Shown here in pieces: positions 54,352-54,450 of a stretch of DNA of 54,450 nucleotides. The position numbers and the translations under genes are program-made. Position 1 is the stretch's first letter; each line of letters starts with the position of its first letter. The stretch spans positions 1 to 54,450 of the forward strand of contig JALHRK010000002.1 in the NCBI GenBank assembly GCA_022841505.1, given 5' to 3'. Origin of the DNA: Saprospiraceae bacterium (lineage in GTDB: Bacteria > Bacteroidota > Bacteroidia > Chitinophagales > Saprospiraceae). Below the pieces are notes generated by a model that saw nothing but the letters and a program-made list of their open reading frames with translations, ran no database searches and was not told the DNA's origin.

Positions 54352-54450
54352 ATGCTTGACAGAACCCGGCCACCCGCCATTTATCATATAGACCGCCTGC
54401 ACCTGCCACAACCGCTGGTACATTATTTGGACAATGGCATTCCGGTTTAC
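54352..54450 (+). CDS. M16-family (insulinase-like) zinc peptidase, 5' end only
   Basis: The first 33 codons of a gene cut by the window edge (MLDRTRPPAIYHIDRL, then VHYLDNGIPVY). The LDNGIPVY segment matches the opening strand of M16 peptidases, which normally precedes the HxxEH zinc motif by about 30-40 residues; that part is not in the window, so the call is tentative. Confidence 0.55.
   Translation, partial: MLDRTRPPAIYHIDRLHLPQPLVHYLDNGIPVY

Overview
The window looks like a chromosomal segment of a Bacteroidota bacterium, most likely of the Saprospiria type (Lewinella/Haliscomenobacter-like). The basis is several type IX secretion (T9SS) cargo proteins with C-terminal sorting domains, a SprB-repeat/gliding-type protein, a fused CcoN-CcoO cbb3 oxidase, a mevalonate-pathway decarboxylase, and repeated Bacteroidetes-type -7 boxes (TAnnTTTG) before genes with no Shine-Dalgarno sequence. 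I assign no species. I see no tRNA, rRNA, CRISPR array, transposase or phage gene.

Layout. 1-280 is repeat-rich intergenic DNA. 281-745 (-) is an orphan 3' fragment of a T9SS cargo gene. 790-4398 (-) is a compact set: membrane-anchored AraC regulator, flippase-like membrane protein, DUF3108 protein, DUF4230 protein. 4644-6905 (-) is a DoxX / starch-binding-like / S41 peptidase fusion. 7070-9441 holds ruvC (+) and batD (-). 9783-17631 (+) carries a large SprB-repeat/cohesin protein, a small COG3650-type lipoprotein and a BNR-repeat T9SS protein. 17641-26169 (-) is a complete cbb3 oxidase operon (ccoI-ccoS-ccoNO-ccoQ-ccoP-ccoG-ccoH-tauE/safE-like), including two short genes (ccoS, ccoQ), with an Rrf2 regulator upstream at 26295-26729. 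27101-30051 (-) is mvaD, a rhodanese lipoprotein and an alpha-oxoamine synthase; an M1 aminopeptidase lies upstream. 32683-37446 (-) is thrA-thrB-thrC. 37611-40186 (+) is rodA-tgt. Then come a lipoprotein, gpmI, and a divergent arginase-fold protein that has lost its metal ligands. 43702-43975 is hairpin/repeat DNA. 43976-52800 (-) holds two T9SS cargo genes, one of them giant. prs (+) and the first 33 codons of an M16 peptidase close the window.

How genes work together. The cco block encodes a high-affinity terminal oxidase with its copper import, maturation and assembly factors, plausibly under the adjacent Rrf2 protein. thrABC makes threonine from aspartate. The surface proteins would be exported by T9SS machinery encoded elsewhere.

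Most notable observations: (1) two ParB-type parS palindromes at the 3' end of thrC, one inside a perfect 32-bp palindrome that contains the thrC stop codon, suggesting an origin-proximal location; (2) a C9 homopolymer that puts the signal peptide of the giant surface protein one base out of frame, a candidate phase-variation switch (or a sequencing error); (3) a DoxX-S41 fusion with an internal former signal peptide; (4) an arginase-superfamily pseudoenzyme; (5) a mosaic intergenic repeat directly abutting the stop codons of two T9SS cargo genes; (6) a 37-bp perfect hairpin.
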